Shown: positions 1-6,256, counted from the first letter of the stretch. The stretch: 34,234 bases of DNA from JAJYIV01 sp964616135 (GCA_964616135.1 CAZTTQ010000010.1:1-34234), one strand, 5' to 3'. Numbers and translations are program-made. Notes: generated by a model not told the origin, from the letters alone.

Positions 1-2731
1 GCTCACCCAGCCCCTTGGCGGCCCAGCCCAGGTGCACCTCCAGCACTTGCCCGATGTTCATGCGCGAGGGCACGCCCAGCGGGTTGAGCACGATGTCCAC
101 CGGCGTGCCGTCGGCCATGTACGGCATGTCTTCCAACGGGACGATCTTGGACACGACGCCCTTGTTGCCGTGGCGGCCGGCGACCTTGTCGCCCACCTGG
201 ATCTTGCGGAGGTTGGCCACCGCGACCTGGATGGACTTGATGACGCCCGGGTTCAGCTTGTCGCCCGCTTCGCGCGAGAAGACGGTGATACCGACGACCT
301 TGCCGTGTTCCCCGTGCTCCAAGTAGAGGGAGGAATCGCGCACGTCGCGGGCCTTTTCGCCGAAGATGGCGCGCAGCAGCTTTTCTTCCGCGGAAAGTTC
401 GGTTTCGCCCTTCGGGGTGATTTTCCCGACCAGGATGTCGCCGGACTTCACTTCCGCGCCGATGCGGATGACGCCTTCCGCGTCCAAGTGCTTCAACTTT
501 TCCTCGGACACGTTCGGGATGTCGCTGGTCACCACTTCGGGTCCGAGCTTGGTGTCGCGGATGTCGATCGTGTAGTTCTCGATGTGCATCGAGGTGAAGC
601 GGTCGTCATGCACCAGGCGTTCGGACATGATGACGGCGTCTTCGTAGTTGTAGCCTTCCCACGCCATGAACGCGACGAGCACGTTCTGGCCCAAGGCCAA
701 TTCGCCCTGGTCCACGGAGGAGGAGTCGGCCAACACGTCGCCGCGCTTCACCTTTTGCCCCGGCATCACGGACGGGCGCTGGTTGATCGTGGTCGAGTTG
801 TTGGAACGCATGAACTTGTTCAGCTCATACGAGTACACGTTCTTCTGGCGGTCCTGCACTTCCACCTTGTTGCCGCCGACCTTGGTCACTTCCCCGTCCA
901 CTTCCGAGACGATGACGTGGCCGGAGTCGCGGGCGGCGCGGCGTTCGATGCCGGTGCCGATAATCGGCGCTTCCGGACGCACGGTCGGCACCGCCTGGCG
1001 TTGCATGTTCGTGCCCATGAGCGCGCGGGTAGCGTCGTCGTGTTCCAGGAACGGGATGAGCGCGGTGCCGATGGAAACGATCTGGTTGGACGAGACGTCC
1101 ATGTAATCCACTTCGGCGGCCGTGACGATCTGCGGCTCCCCAAACTTACGGCCCGGGAGGAATTCGGACTTGAACGTGCCGTCTTCATTGAGCGGCGTGG
1201 TCGCCGGCACAGTGACGGAGCGTTCTTCTTTGAAGGCGTTGATGTATTCCACTTCGTCCGTGGCAACCGTGGTCACGGAACCGTCCTTGTTCTTTTTCTT
1301 GGCCATCTTGCGGTACGGCGTCTCAATGAAACCGTAGTCGTTGATAATGGCGAACGAGGAGAGGTGGCCGATCAACCCGATGTTCGGTCCTTCCGGGGTG
1401 GCAATCGGACAAATGCGGCCGTAGTGGGTCGGGTGCACGTCGCGGACTTCGAAGCCCGCGCGTTCACGGGACAAACCGCCCGGACCCATGGCCGACAAGC
1501 GGCGCTTGTGTTCCAGTTCCGAGAGCGGGTTGATCTGGTCCATGAACTGCGACAGCTGCGAGGACATGAAGAACTCGCGCACCGCGCCGATAACCGGGCG
1601 GGCGTTCACGAGACGGCCCGGGGACAAGACTTCGATGTCCTGGGTCGACATGCGGTCCTTGATGATGCGTTCCATGCGCGCCAAGCCGACGCGGAAGCGG
1701 CTCTGGATGAGCTCGCCCACGGCGCGGACGCGGCGGTTGCCCAGGTGATCGACGTCGTCCGGGTCTTCCTGGGAGATGTTGAGGCGGATGATCTCGCGGA
1801 TGATCTGGGCCAAGTCGTCCTTGGTCACGATGCGCAATTCTTCCGGAGTGACCGCGGCTTCCGTGGTATCCAGGTTGAAACGCAAGTTGAACTTGTACCG
1901 GCCGACCTTGCCCAAGTCGTAACGGTCAAAGTTGAAGAACATGGAGTGGATCAGGCTCCGGGCGTTGTCGGCCGTCGCGCGGTCGCCGGGGCGAATGCGC
2001 TTGTAGACTTCGATAAGGCCGTCTTCTTCATTCTTGGCGGCATCCTTGGCGATGGTGGATTCCAAGTAGCGGTTCACCGGGTGCACATCCACATCCTTGA
2101 ACATGGCGAGGATTTCCTCGTCCGTGTGGACGCCGAAGGCGCGCAACAAGGAGGTCACGGCGACCTTACGCTTGCGGTCGATCTTCACCCAAATGACGTT
2201 CTTGGGGTCCGTTTCAAATTCCAACCAGGCCCCGCGGTTCGGGATGATCTTGGCGCCGTAGTAGCGGCGGCCGCGGTACACTTCCGCGGTAAAGAAGGCG
2301 CCGGCGGAGCGCACCAACTGCGAAACGACGATGCGTTCCACGCCGTTGATGATGAACGTGCCGCGCGGCGTCATGAGCGGCAGGTCGCCCAAGTAGATTT
2401 CCTGTTCCTTGGTGACGTTGCTGCGCTTGTTGAAGAGCTTGGTTTTGACGCGCAACGGCGCTTCAAACGTGACGTTCTTGAGGCGCGACGTCTTTTCGTC
2501 AAACTTCGGCTCATCCAAGTAGTAGCCGTCGAATGTCAACTCCAAGTCGCGACCGATGAAGTCGCGGACCGGGTTGATTTCCGAAAAGAGTTCTTTGATG
2601 CCTTCTTCCAAGAACCACTTATAGGAACGGCGCTGGACCTCAATGAGGTCCGGCAATTCCATGGCGTCAGGAACCGCCTTGAAGAACTGGCGGTTCCGGT
2701 CAGTAACGGCTTGGCGGCGGTATTCGGGCAT
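1..2731 (-). CDS. rpoB: DNA-directed RNA polymerase subunit beta, 3' end outside the window
   Basis: Catalytic beta subunit of RNA polymerase. The minus strand is open from ATG at 2731 to the window edge, giving about 910 codons. The protein starts MPEYRRQAVTDRNRQFFKAV. The rifampicin-pocket block lies near 1480-1580 and reads SSQLSQFMDQINPLSE followed by HKRRLSAMGPGG, so the E. coli Q513, D516, H526, R529 and S531 equivalents are kept, while the N518 equivalent is Ile and the L533 equivalent is Met. The sequence at the left edge (GVPSRMNIGQVLEVHLGWA) is the conserved C-terminal part, so a few hundred residues are missing. No SD precedes the start. rplJ/rplL are not upstream, because a divergent FemAB-like gene is. 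Identity is certain from the motifs. Confidence 0.97.
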   Translation of the reverse strand, partial: MPEYRRQAVTDRNRQFFKAVPDAMELPDLIEVQRRSYKWFLEEGIKELFSEINPVRDFIGRDLELTFDGYYLDEPKFDEKTSRLKNVTFEAPLRVKTKLFNKRSNVTKEQEIYLGDLPLMTPRGTFIINGVERIVVSQLVRSAGAFFTAEVYRGRRYYGAKIIPNRGAWLEFETDPKNVIWVKIDRKRKVAVTSLLRAFGVHTDEEILAMFKDVDVHPVNRYLESTIAKDAAKNEEDGLIEVYKRIRPGDRATADNARSLIHSMFFNFDRYDLGKVGRYKFNLRFNLDTTEAAVTPEELRIVTKDDLAQIIREIIRLNISQEDPDDVDHLGNRRVRAVGELIQSRFRVGLARMERIIKDRMSTQDIEVLSPGRLVNARPVIGAVREFFMSSQLSQFMDQINPLSELEHKRRLSAMGPGGLSRERAGFEVRDVHPTHYGRICPIATPEGPNIGLIGHLSSFAIINDYGFIETPYRKMAKKKNKDGSVTTVATDEVEYINAFKEERSVTVPATTPLNEDGTFKSEFLPGRKFGEPQIVTAAEVDYMDVSSNQIVSIGTALIPFLEHDDATRALMGTNMQRQAVPTVRPEAPIIGTGIERRAARDSGHVIVSEVDGEVTKVGGNKVEVQDRQKNVYSYELNKFMRSNNSTTINQRPSVMPGQKVKRGDVLADSSSVDQGELALGQNVLVAFMAWEGYNYEDAVIMSERLVHDDRFTSMHIENYTIDIRDTKLGPEVVTSDIPNVSEEKLKHLDAEGVIRIGAEVKSGDILVGKITPKGETELSAEEKLLRAIFGEKARDVRDSSLYLEHGEHGKVVGITVFSREAGDKLNPGVIKSIQVAVANLRKIQVGDKVAGRHGNKGVVSKIVPLEDMPYMADGTPVDIVLNPLGVPSRMNIGQVLEVHLGWAAKGLGE

Positions 2732-3001
2732 AAGCGACAGTGGGCCAAGAACGAAAAACGCATCCCCCGACGAAGGGGATGGTTCTTTAGTGCAATTGCG
2801 CGCTGCAGGTAAACACGAGGAACCCTGATCAGGGGTTACTTAAAAGCCTTCTGCGAAGCAGGCGGCTCATTGTTGTACCAACCCGGTGGACCATGCAGCG
2901 GAATGCGGGGTATGGGCGTCTCCCCTCCCCGAAAGGAAGGGTCGTCGATTGCCCGGGGACTCTACCAAACCTTTCGGTAGCCGTCAAGACGGAGGGCGTG
3001 C
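2732..3001 (-). promoter_or_regulatory. rpoB upstream/leader region
   Basis: This gap between divergent rpoB and the FemAB-like gene holds several small hairpins on the minus strand (2821-2837 and about 2848-2863) before the terminator-like hairpin at 2754-2781. I see no convincing -35/-10 pair for rpoB. Long ORFs crossing the gap in both directions look like GC-rich read-through. Confidence 0.4.
2754..2781 (-). terminator. Terminator-like hairpin in the rpoB leader (possible attenuator)
   Basis: On the minus strand CATCCCC pairs with GGGGATG (7 bp, 7-nt loop) and is followed by CGTTTTTC, an intrinsic-terminator layout. It ends about 22 nt before the rpoB ATG. No minus-strand gene lies upstream for it to terminate, so it probably sits inside the rpoB leader. 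A second palindromic hairpin (AACCC/GGGTT) is at 2821-2837. An attenuation role is inference. Confidence 0.55.
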
Positions 3002-3007
3002 TATCCT
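3002..3007 (+). promoter_or_regulatory. Extended -10 box for the FemAB-like gene
   Basis: GTGCTATCCT matches an extended -10 (TGN plus TATCCT). It ends 16 nt before the chosen ATG at 3024, so the leader would be only about 10 nt, with no SD. No good -35 is visible. It supports 3024 over the upstream in-frame start at 2886. Confidence 0.5.
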
Positions 3008-3023
3008 GCGGCCATTCTCCCCT

Positions 3024-3941
3024 ATGCGTTACGTCCCTTCCGAACGCCTGCGCGGCCCTGGCACGGACCCGGCGCTCCTCCCCCCTGGTTTCCGCCAAGA
3101 ACACAGCCACGAGGCCTTCGTCGAGCGGGAAACTACGGCCTATTCCTATACCCGCCCCGTCCAGGCGGGACCGGCCGCCGGTATGCGTTTCAATATCGGC
3201 CCGCTTATCAGCGAGCATTTCACCGGGGAAGAAGAACCGGCCATGGACGCCCTCTTGGGGCCGAAACGCAACATTTGTTGGCAACCGCTCTACCGGCACG
3301 ACATTCCGGAGGGATGGACGCGCCAATTCATCGTCGGCACATTCAACCGCATTGGGTTTGCGGTCGTGGAACCCTCGGGTGCTTATGATGTGGCCTGGAC
3401 CCAACACGCCCGACGCCACAAGCGTCGCTGGGAGAAACAAGAGAACTGGGTTCTCCGCGACATCACACTGGACGAATTCATCAGGGCGTACTGGAAATCC
3501 CCAAAAGATCCCGTTTTGAAGTTCATGATGTCGGATTTGCTGAAGAAAAAAGTGAAGGCGCACGGTCCCCGTATCCGCCTGGTCGCCGCGGTGAAAAAGA
3601 CGGAACCCGACTTCATCGGTGCCGCGTTTGCCTTTACCGACGTACCGGAGCTTTCCCTTTCCTCCCACACGATCTCCTTTGTCCGGCGGGAGGCGGAGGC
3701 GGCGTCCGCGGGCACCGGCCTTATCGACGCCTGGTTCCGTCATGCCCAGGAACGCGGCATTAAATGGCTGAACTTCGGTAATTTCTGGGCGCCGGGTTCC
3801 CCCGGCGAATGGGTCGGATTCTCCGAATTCAAATCGCAGTTCGGCGTCTTCCTGGTAGACCGCCCGCCACGACTGGTTAAACGCGTCGGCACGTGGAAGG
3901 GCCTTTGGGAACATCTGTGGTCCAAAAAACCAACCCGGTAA
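3024..3941 (+). CDS. FemAB/GNAT-like acyltransferase family protein
   Basis: The product is 305 aa. Its C-terminal half has a GNAT/FemAB-like layout: a strand with AAFAFTDVPELSLSSHTISF, then EAEAASAGTGLIDAWFRHAQERGIKWLNFGNF, which resembles the helix and strand of FemX/BioF2-type domains, then EFKSQFGVFLV, a motif typical of such proteins near the C-terminus. FemAB-type enzymes use aminoacyl-tRNA to add amino acids to peptidoglycan precursors, but related proteins act elsewhere and the substrate cannot be read here. No signal peptide or membrane segment is seen. The start at 3024 is chosen from the -10 box just upstream. The stop codon lies in the loop of a bidirectional terminator. It stands alone, divergent from rpoB. 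Family assignment is moderate. Confidence 0.7.
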   Translation: MRYVPSERLRGPGTDPALLPPGFRQEHSHEAFVERETTAYSYTRPVQAGPAAGMRFNIGPLISEHFTGEEEPAMDALLGPKRNICWQPLYRHDIPEGWTRQFIVGTFNRIGFAVVEPSGAYDVAWTQHARRHKRRWEKQENWVLRDITLDEFIRAYWKSPKDPVLKFMMSDLLKKKVKAHGPRIRLVAAVKKTEPDFIGAAFAFTDVPELSLSSHTISFVRREAEAASAGTGLIDAWFRHAQERGIKWLNFGNFWAPGSPGEWVGFSEFKSQFGVFLVDRPPRLVKRVGTWKGLWEHLWSKKPTR

Positions 3942-3954
3942 GGGTTGGTTTTTT
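3924..3954. terminator. Strong bidirectional terminator
   Basis: AAAAAACCAACCC pairs perfectly with GGGTTGGTTTTTT around loop GGTAA, a 13-bp stem with T-runs on both strands. It ends the FemAB-like gene, whose TAA overlaps the loop, and on the minus strand it ends the small RNA at 3924-4103. Confidence 0.9.
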
Positions 3955-4103
3955 GATCCGCACGGGGCTGCAAAGCATGGCCAAGAGCATGGGCGCGTCC
4001 ATGGGTTTCGTCACGCAAGAGAGTCCCGGGAACCGGGGAGCGTGATGGCGGCATAGATACGACCGGCTAGTGCCTCGCCCCGCAGCCCTGTGCGGACCAA
4101 GGG
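3924..4103 (-). ncRNA. Small structured RNA of about 180 nt (6S-like architecture, unidentified)
   Basis: A 14-nt arm at 4082-4095 pairs with 3958-3971, enclosing about 110 nt. Inside is a second hairpin: GTCACGC near 4010 with GCGTGAT near 4041, capped by CCCGG/CCGGG. The minus strand has TTGATC-N17-TACGTT at 4110-4138, predicting a start near 4103, and the terminator at 3924-3954 closes the unit. That gives a free-standing RNA gene. A long closing helix around an open middle recalls 6S RNA, but I cannot match a consensus. It is not tmRNA (no T-arm) or SRP RNA (no GGAA-loop motif). One caution: the single imperfect pair in the closing helix is A-C on the minus strand but G-U on the plus strand, so the strand rests on promoter and terminator. 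Confidence 0.55.
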
Positions 4104-4109
4104 GATTCC

Positions 4110-4138
4110 AACGTAGCAGAGAAAATACCCGGGATCAA
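4110..4138 (-). promoter_or_regulatory. Promoter of the small structured RNA
   Basis: Minus strand TTGATC, a 17-nt spacer, then TACGTT. The predicted start is about 4103, just before the closing helix of the RNA. The -10 is only a moderate match. Confidence 0.5.
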
Positions 4139-4146
4139 GGGAACGC

Positions 4147-4177
4147 AAAAACCGTTTATCGCGAGAGAAACGGTTTT
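4147..4177 (-). terminator. Terminator at the end of the small-ORF/RNA locus
   Basis: AAAACCGTTT and AAACGGTTTT form a 10-bp stem with a 10-nt loop. On the minus strand the stem runs into GGTTTTTGCG. It closes the transcript that carries the four small ORFs and the structured RNA tail. Confidence 0.7.
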
Positions 4178-4461
4178 AACAAAAAACGCCCCGCAAGAGG
4201 GAGAACGAGAAGCCACAGTGACTGCCGAAGCAGTATGAGGGGTGGATGGCCAGTGGTGCGGAGAAAGCCGTAGCCTTGAACGCATCATGGACGCGTCCGC
4301 GGAGCAAGGGTCACTTGGGGTTGCCAAGCGCTTGTCCGTCCTGTTCTCGTACTCCCTTTCGGGGGCGTTTCGATTGTCCGTCACATCAGGCAACGAGAGG
4401 CGTGTTTCGTTGGCTGGTGTAAGGGCCCGACGCGAATGCGTGTAATCGCGTGTGCGTCGGG
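4147..4461 (-). ncRNA. Large structured RNA domain at the 3' end of the small-ORF operon
   Basis: This is noncoding on the minus strand but rich in helices. GCCCGACGC pairs with GCGTCGGGC (4424-4461). CAACGA pairs with TCGTTG within about 4384-4419, with flanking pairs. A domain at 4184-4370 is closed by AAACGCCCC:GGGGCGTTT (9 bp) stacked on a 13-bp helix (4344-4356 with 4199-4211, one mismatch). Inside that domain are CTTGG/CCAAG, CCTTG/CAAGG and ACTGC-TTCG-GCAGT, where the minus strand reads a C(UUCG)G tetraloop. The terminator at 4147-4177 follows. I find no separate promoter, so it is probably the operon tail. RNase P (no GAGGAAAGUCC block) and tmRNA are excluded. The 108-aa ORF crossing it has no SD and contains the terminator. 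Confidence 0.55.
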
Positions 4462-4475
4462 CGAGGAAATGGGAG

Positions 4476-4676
4476 CTACTCCCGGGTTTCGCGCCGCGAG
4501 GGCCCGTCGCGCCGGCGGTCGTACTTCGACCGGTCGCGGAAGGGGCGGGCTCGGGGCGCGCGGCCAGTGGCTTGCGCCACGACCATGCTGTTTCGGGGAA
4601 TGACCTTCTCGAGACGAATCGGGGTAAACCGATCGTCTTTGGGAAGATCCTTCGTCCGCTGCGGCCGTTTGGCCAT
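4476..4676 (-). CDS. Small basic orphan protein D (66 aa)
   Basis: Fourth and last ORF of the minus-strand cassette. It begins MAKRPQRTKDLPKDDRFTPI and ends in an Arg-rich tail (about a quarter Arg/Lys overall), so it is probably soluble and nucleic-acid or ribosome associated. No family is recognised. An SD (GGAG, 8 nt before ATG) supports the start. A GC-rich hairpin (GGCCG/CGGCC near 4687-4702) lies between gene C and this SD, and the GGAG sits in a small GGA/TCC stem that could limit access. It starts 30 nt after the stop of gene C, so co-transcription is likely. The structured RNA domain follows about 15 nt after the stop. Confidence 0.65.
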   Translation of the reverse strand: MAKRPQRTKDLPKDDRFTPIRLEKVIPRNSMVVAQATGRAPRARPFRDRSKYDRRRDGPSRRETRE

Positions 4677-4706
4677 GGAATTTCTCCGTGGCCGCGCGGC
4701 GGCCGG

Positions 4707-4955
4707 CTAGAGGGCGATGCGGCGGTGCTTCCCGCGCGTCCGCAGGATGCGGTCGCGGGGCACGCGGCGGGGGTTCTCCCGCACGCGGTGGAAGCTCAGC
4801 ACGCGGACGATGTCCACGAGACCGGTCTCTTCGTTCTTGCCGCGCACGAGGCCCTCCATGTGCTCCCGATACTTCTTACCACCCACGACAAACTCGTCGC
4901 GGGAAGAAGACGGAACGGGCTTGCGGATCGGCGTGCGGTGGGTGGAACCCTGCAT
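4707..4955 (-). CDS. Small basic orphan protein C (82 aa)
   Basis: Third ORF of the cassette, with SD GGAGG 6 nt before ATG. The N-terminus is Ser/Pro/Arg-rich, the middle reads EFVVGGKKYREHMEGLVRG, and the C-terminus is strongly basic: RRVPRDRILRTRGKHRR. That block matches the N-terminal block of gene B (RRTPRDRVTRVRGRHRR) in 12 of 17 positions, while the DNA has diverged considerably, so the motif seems kept at the protein level. GGKKYREH also echoes GRKYERH near the end of gene A. An exact 78-nt structured repeat lies directly upstream (4982-5059). No known family is recognised; RNA binding is a guess from charge and context. Confidence 0.7.
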   Translation of the reverse strand: MQGSTHRTPIRKPVPSSSRDEFVVGGKKYREHMEGLVRGKNEETGLVDIVRVLSFHRVRENPRRVPRDRILRTRGKHRRIAL

Positions 4956-4981
4956 TGGTTTCCTCCAGGGGATTGGTTGGC

Positions 4982-5059
4982 TTCCCCGCTTCAGGGCCCG
5001 CGTAGACGGGCGCTGGAGTGGGGGCCGGAACTCGCAGGTGAAAGCGAGCGAATTCCGGC
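4982..5059. repeat. 78-nt structured repeat, copy 1 (between genes B and C)
   Basis: Identical over 78 nt to 5405-5482. It contains two hairpins. The first is CCGGAA/TTCCGG with inner CTCGC/GCGAG and an 8-nt loop. The second is a 17-position helix, CCCCGCTTCAGGGCCCG with CGGGCGCTGGAGTGGGG, loop about 5 nt. It lies 7 nt after the stop of gene B and ends just before the SD region of gene C. Two imperfect pairs are G-U if read on the plus strand but A-C on the minus strand, so RNA polarity is not settled. Confidence 0.9.
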
Positions 5060-5066
5060 GAGAGGG

Positions 5067-5384
5067 CTAACAGGCGGCAGGGTCCCCGAGGTACCCGAGG
5101 ATGTCCCTCCAGGAGATTCCCTGGATTCTGAGGACATTTATCATTCCCCAGCTGTACGTGAACAGAGGGACGACATCCATCCTGAGCTCAGCGAGAAAGG
5201 CGTCACGGAGACGCCATTCCTCGTTCTCGCAAAGCTCCTCGAACCAGTCCGCTTCAGGAGGCTCGAAGGAGCTCACAGGAGGCATGGGTGGCCCGCGCCG
5301 ATGTCTGCCACGAACGCGCGTGACTCTGTCACGCGGCGTACGCCGCTTGCGACGGCCGTACTTTGGCCTTCGTATCTTTTCCAT
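5067..5384 (-). CDS. Small orphan protein B (105 aa)
   Basis: Second ORF of the cassette, with SD AGGAG 6-7 nt before ATG. The first 32 residues are extremely basic (IRRPKYGRRKRRTPRDRVTR, then VRGRHRRG). After a Pro hinge (PPMPPVSSFEPPEA) comes an acidic/aromatic helical domain, ADWFEELCENEEWRLRDAFL, and a hydrophobic C-terminal stretch, VVPLFTYSWGMINVLRIQGI. The two-part layout, a basic arm plus a folded domain with three Trp after it, looks like a genuine protein. The basic arm shares a 17-residue block with the C-terminus of gene C, and RRPK(Y/F) with gene A. No family is recognised. Confidence 0.72.
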   Translation of the reverse strand: MEKIRRPKYGRRKRRTPRDRVTRVRGRHRRGPPMPPVSSFEPPEADWFEELCENEEWRLRDAFLAELRMDVVPLFTYSWGMINVLRIQGISWRDILGYLGDPAAC

Positions 5385-5404
5385 CTCTTCTCCTGGGGAA
5401 AGAT

Positions 5405-5482
5405 TTCCCCGCTTCAGGGCCCGCGTAGACGGGCGCTGGAGTGGGGGCCGGAACTCGCAGGTGAAAGCGAGCGAATTCCGGC
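5405..5482. repeat. 78-nt structured repeat, copy 2 (between genes A and B)
   Basis: Exact copy of 4982-5059. It begins 16 nt after the stop of gene A and ends about 9 nt before the SD of gene B. The same relative position in front of two consecutive genes suggests a cis-acting RNA or processing element duplicated with the gene unit. The flanks differ immediately outside the 78 nt. Confidence 0.9.
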
Positions 5483-5498
5483 AAGAAAGGGGTGGGGG

Positions 5499-5957
5499 CT
5501 AGGCCGCCAGGTGCCGCTCGTACTTGCGGCCCTTGTACGTGCGCTTGGAGTCCGTCTGGCGAACCCCGGTGAGGCGGCGGAACTTGGGCCGACGCACCGG
5601 CGGCGGCGTCACGTCGTGCCGCAGGACCACCTCCTCGAGGGGGTCCAGCGTCACGAGCCCGAGGACGAGGTCGTTGACCTCCTCGTTCTCGGCCATGGCT
5701 TCGATCATCTCGGCCGTGACCGGCTTCCACCCGGAGGTGAAGAAGGTCGTCGGCCGGCCGGGAGCCCGGTAGGGCGCCGGCAGCGGGGCGGGGCGGCTCA
5801 GGCGGTTCAGCCGGGCGAGGAAGCGCTCCTCCGCCTTCCGGAGGGCCTCCTTCTCCCGACGCTCCTGCCGCTCCGTGGCACGAAGCGCCGCCATCCCCGC
5901 GATCATGCCGCCACCCTTGATCAGGGCGACGGTCGAACCGATCAGACGGACATTCAT
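5499..5957 (-). CDS. Orphan protein A (152 aa), first gene of the small-ORF cassette
   Basis: The start has a strong SD (GAGGAG, 6 nt before ATG). The N-terminus is weakly hydrophobic (VALIKGGGMIAGMAAL) and could be a membrane-contacting helix. It is followed by a charged coiled-coil-like helix of about 30 residues (ERQERREKEALRKAEERFLA), a Pro-rich linker, a middle acidic segment (AENEEVNDLVLGLVTLDPLE) and a basic tail, PPPVRRPKFRRLTG to KRTYKGRKYERHLAA. No known family is recognised. It is separated from gene B by one copy of the 78-nt repeat. Transcription probably starts at the consensus promoter 6149-6177 and must pass the leader hairpin at about 6014-6091. Confidence 0.72.
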   Translation of the reverse strand: MNVRLIGSTVALIKGGGMIAGMAALRATERQERREKEALRKAEERFLARLNRLSRPAPLPAPYRAPGRPTTFFTSGWKPVTAEMIEAMAENEEVNDLVLGLVTLDPLEEVVLRHDVTPPPVRRPKFRRLTGVRQTDSKRTYKGRKYERHLAA

Positions 5958-6009
5958 GACGTCTCCTCTGGGTTGGCTCAGGAACTCCCGAGCACGTTTA
6001 GGCCGTCAG

Positions 6010-6142
6010 GCCAACAAAAACCCCTTTTATTCGAGAGTTTTTTGGATTTTGACAGTCTTAACCTGACAAATCCCGAACAAAAGGGGTTTTTCCAGAAGCT
6101 CTCTCTTCTCCTGGAATACGTGGGGTGGTTCTCAATGAGCGA
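6010..6142 (-). ncRNA. Leader RNA with long terminator-like hairpin upstream of gene A
   Basis: The transcript from 6149-6177 would start near 6142. Between about 6091 and 6014 the minus strand folds as one long hairpin: AAAAACCCCTTTTGTTCG with CGAATAAAAGGGGTTTTT (17 of 18 paired), with inner pairing of TTTGTCAG and CTGTCAAA. It ends GGGGTTTTTGTT, a terminator layout. It is either an attenuator or the end of a separate RNA of about 130 nt. Downstream, GTTGGC/GCCAAC and CTC-GGA/TCC-GAG form further structure just before the gene A SD. Confidence 0.5.
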
Positions 6143-6148
6143 GGGATC

Positions 6149-6177
6149 ACTATACGCCAAAAATGACATTTTGTCAA
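6149..6177 (-). promoter_or_regulatory. Consensus promoter driving the small-ORF/RNA cassette
   Basis: Minus strand TTGACA, a 17-nt spacer and TATAGT: 6/6 and 5/6 matches to the sigma-70 consensus at ideal spacing. The palindrome TGACA-TTT-TGTCA overlaps the -35 and could be an operator. This is one of the strongest promoters in the window. Confidence 0.85.
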
Positions 6178-6256
6178 CCCATGATGGACAACGTCTTTAT
6201 CTCTGGGGTCTTTTACGGGTCTAATGAGACAAGATCCATTTCGTTGACGCCCGTGC

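Noticed and set aside
32..2812. Plus-strand open frame of 926 aa opposite rpoB
   Set aside because: The minus strand encodes unmistakable RpoB motifs; the plus frame is a His/Asp/Val-rich shadow from GC-rich codons.
2829..3914. Minus-strand frame of 361 aa opposite the FemAB-like gene
   Set aside because: The plus protein has coherent GNAT/FemAB-like segments, a -10 box and a terminator; the minus frame has shadow composition and no SD.
4067..4393. Minus-strand frame of 108 aa over the structured RNA
   Set aside because: No SD; it crosses the terminator at 4147-4177 and the promoter at 4110-4138, and the DNA is covered by helices instead.
3924..4461. RNase P RNA, tmRNA or SRP RNA
   Set aside because: None of the invariant blocks (GAGGAAAGUCC, T-arm with GTTCGA, GGAA-loop SRP motif) is present on either strand.
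4982..5482. CRISPR array or insertion-sequence ends
   Set aside because: Only two copies, 345 nt apart, with genes between; no spacers of equal length, no transposase and no target-site duplication.
5978..6169. Minus-strand frame of 63 aa in the gene A leader
   Set aside because: Its ATG lies between the -35 and -10 of the only good promoter, so it would not be on that transcript; it also spans the terminator-like hairpin.
4452..6224. Plus-strand frame of 590 aa over the small-ORF cassette
   Set aside because: It runs through the two 78-nt repeats and the promoter, lacks an SD, and has low-complexity Arg/Gly/Pro composition. The four minus ORFs each have an SD.
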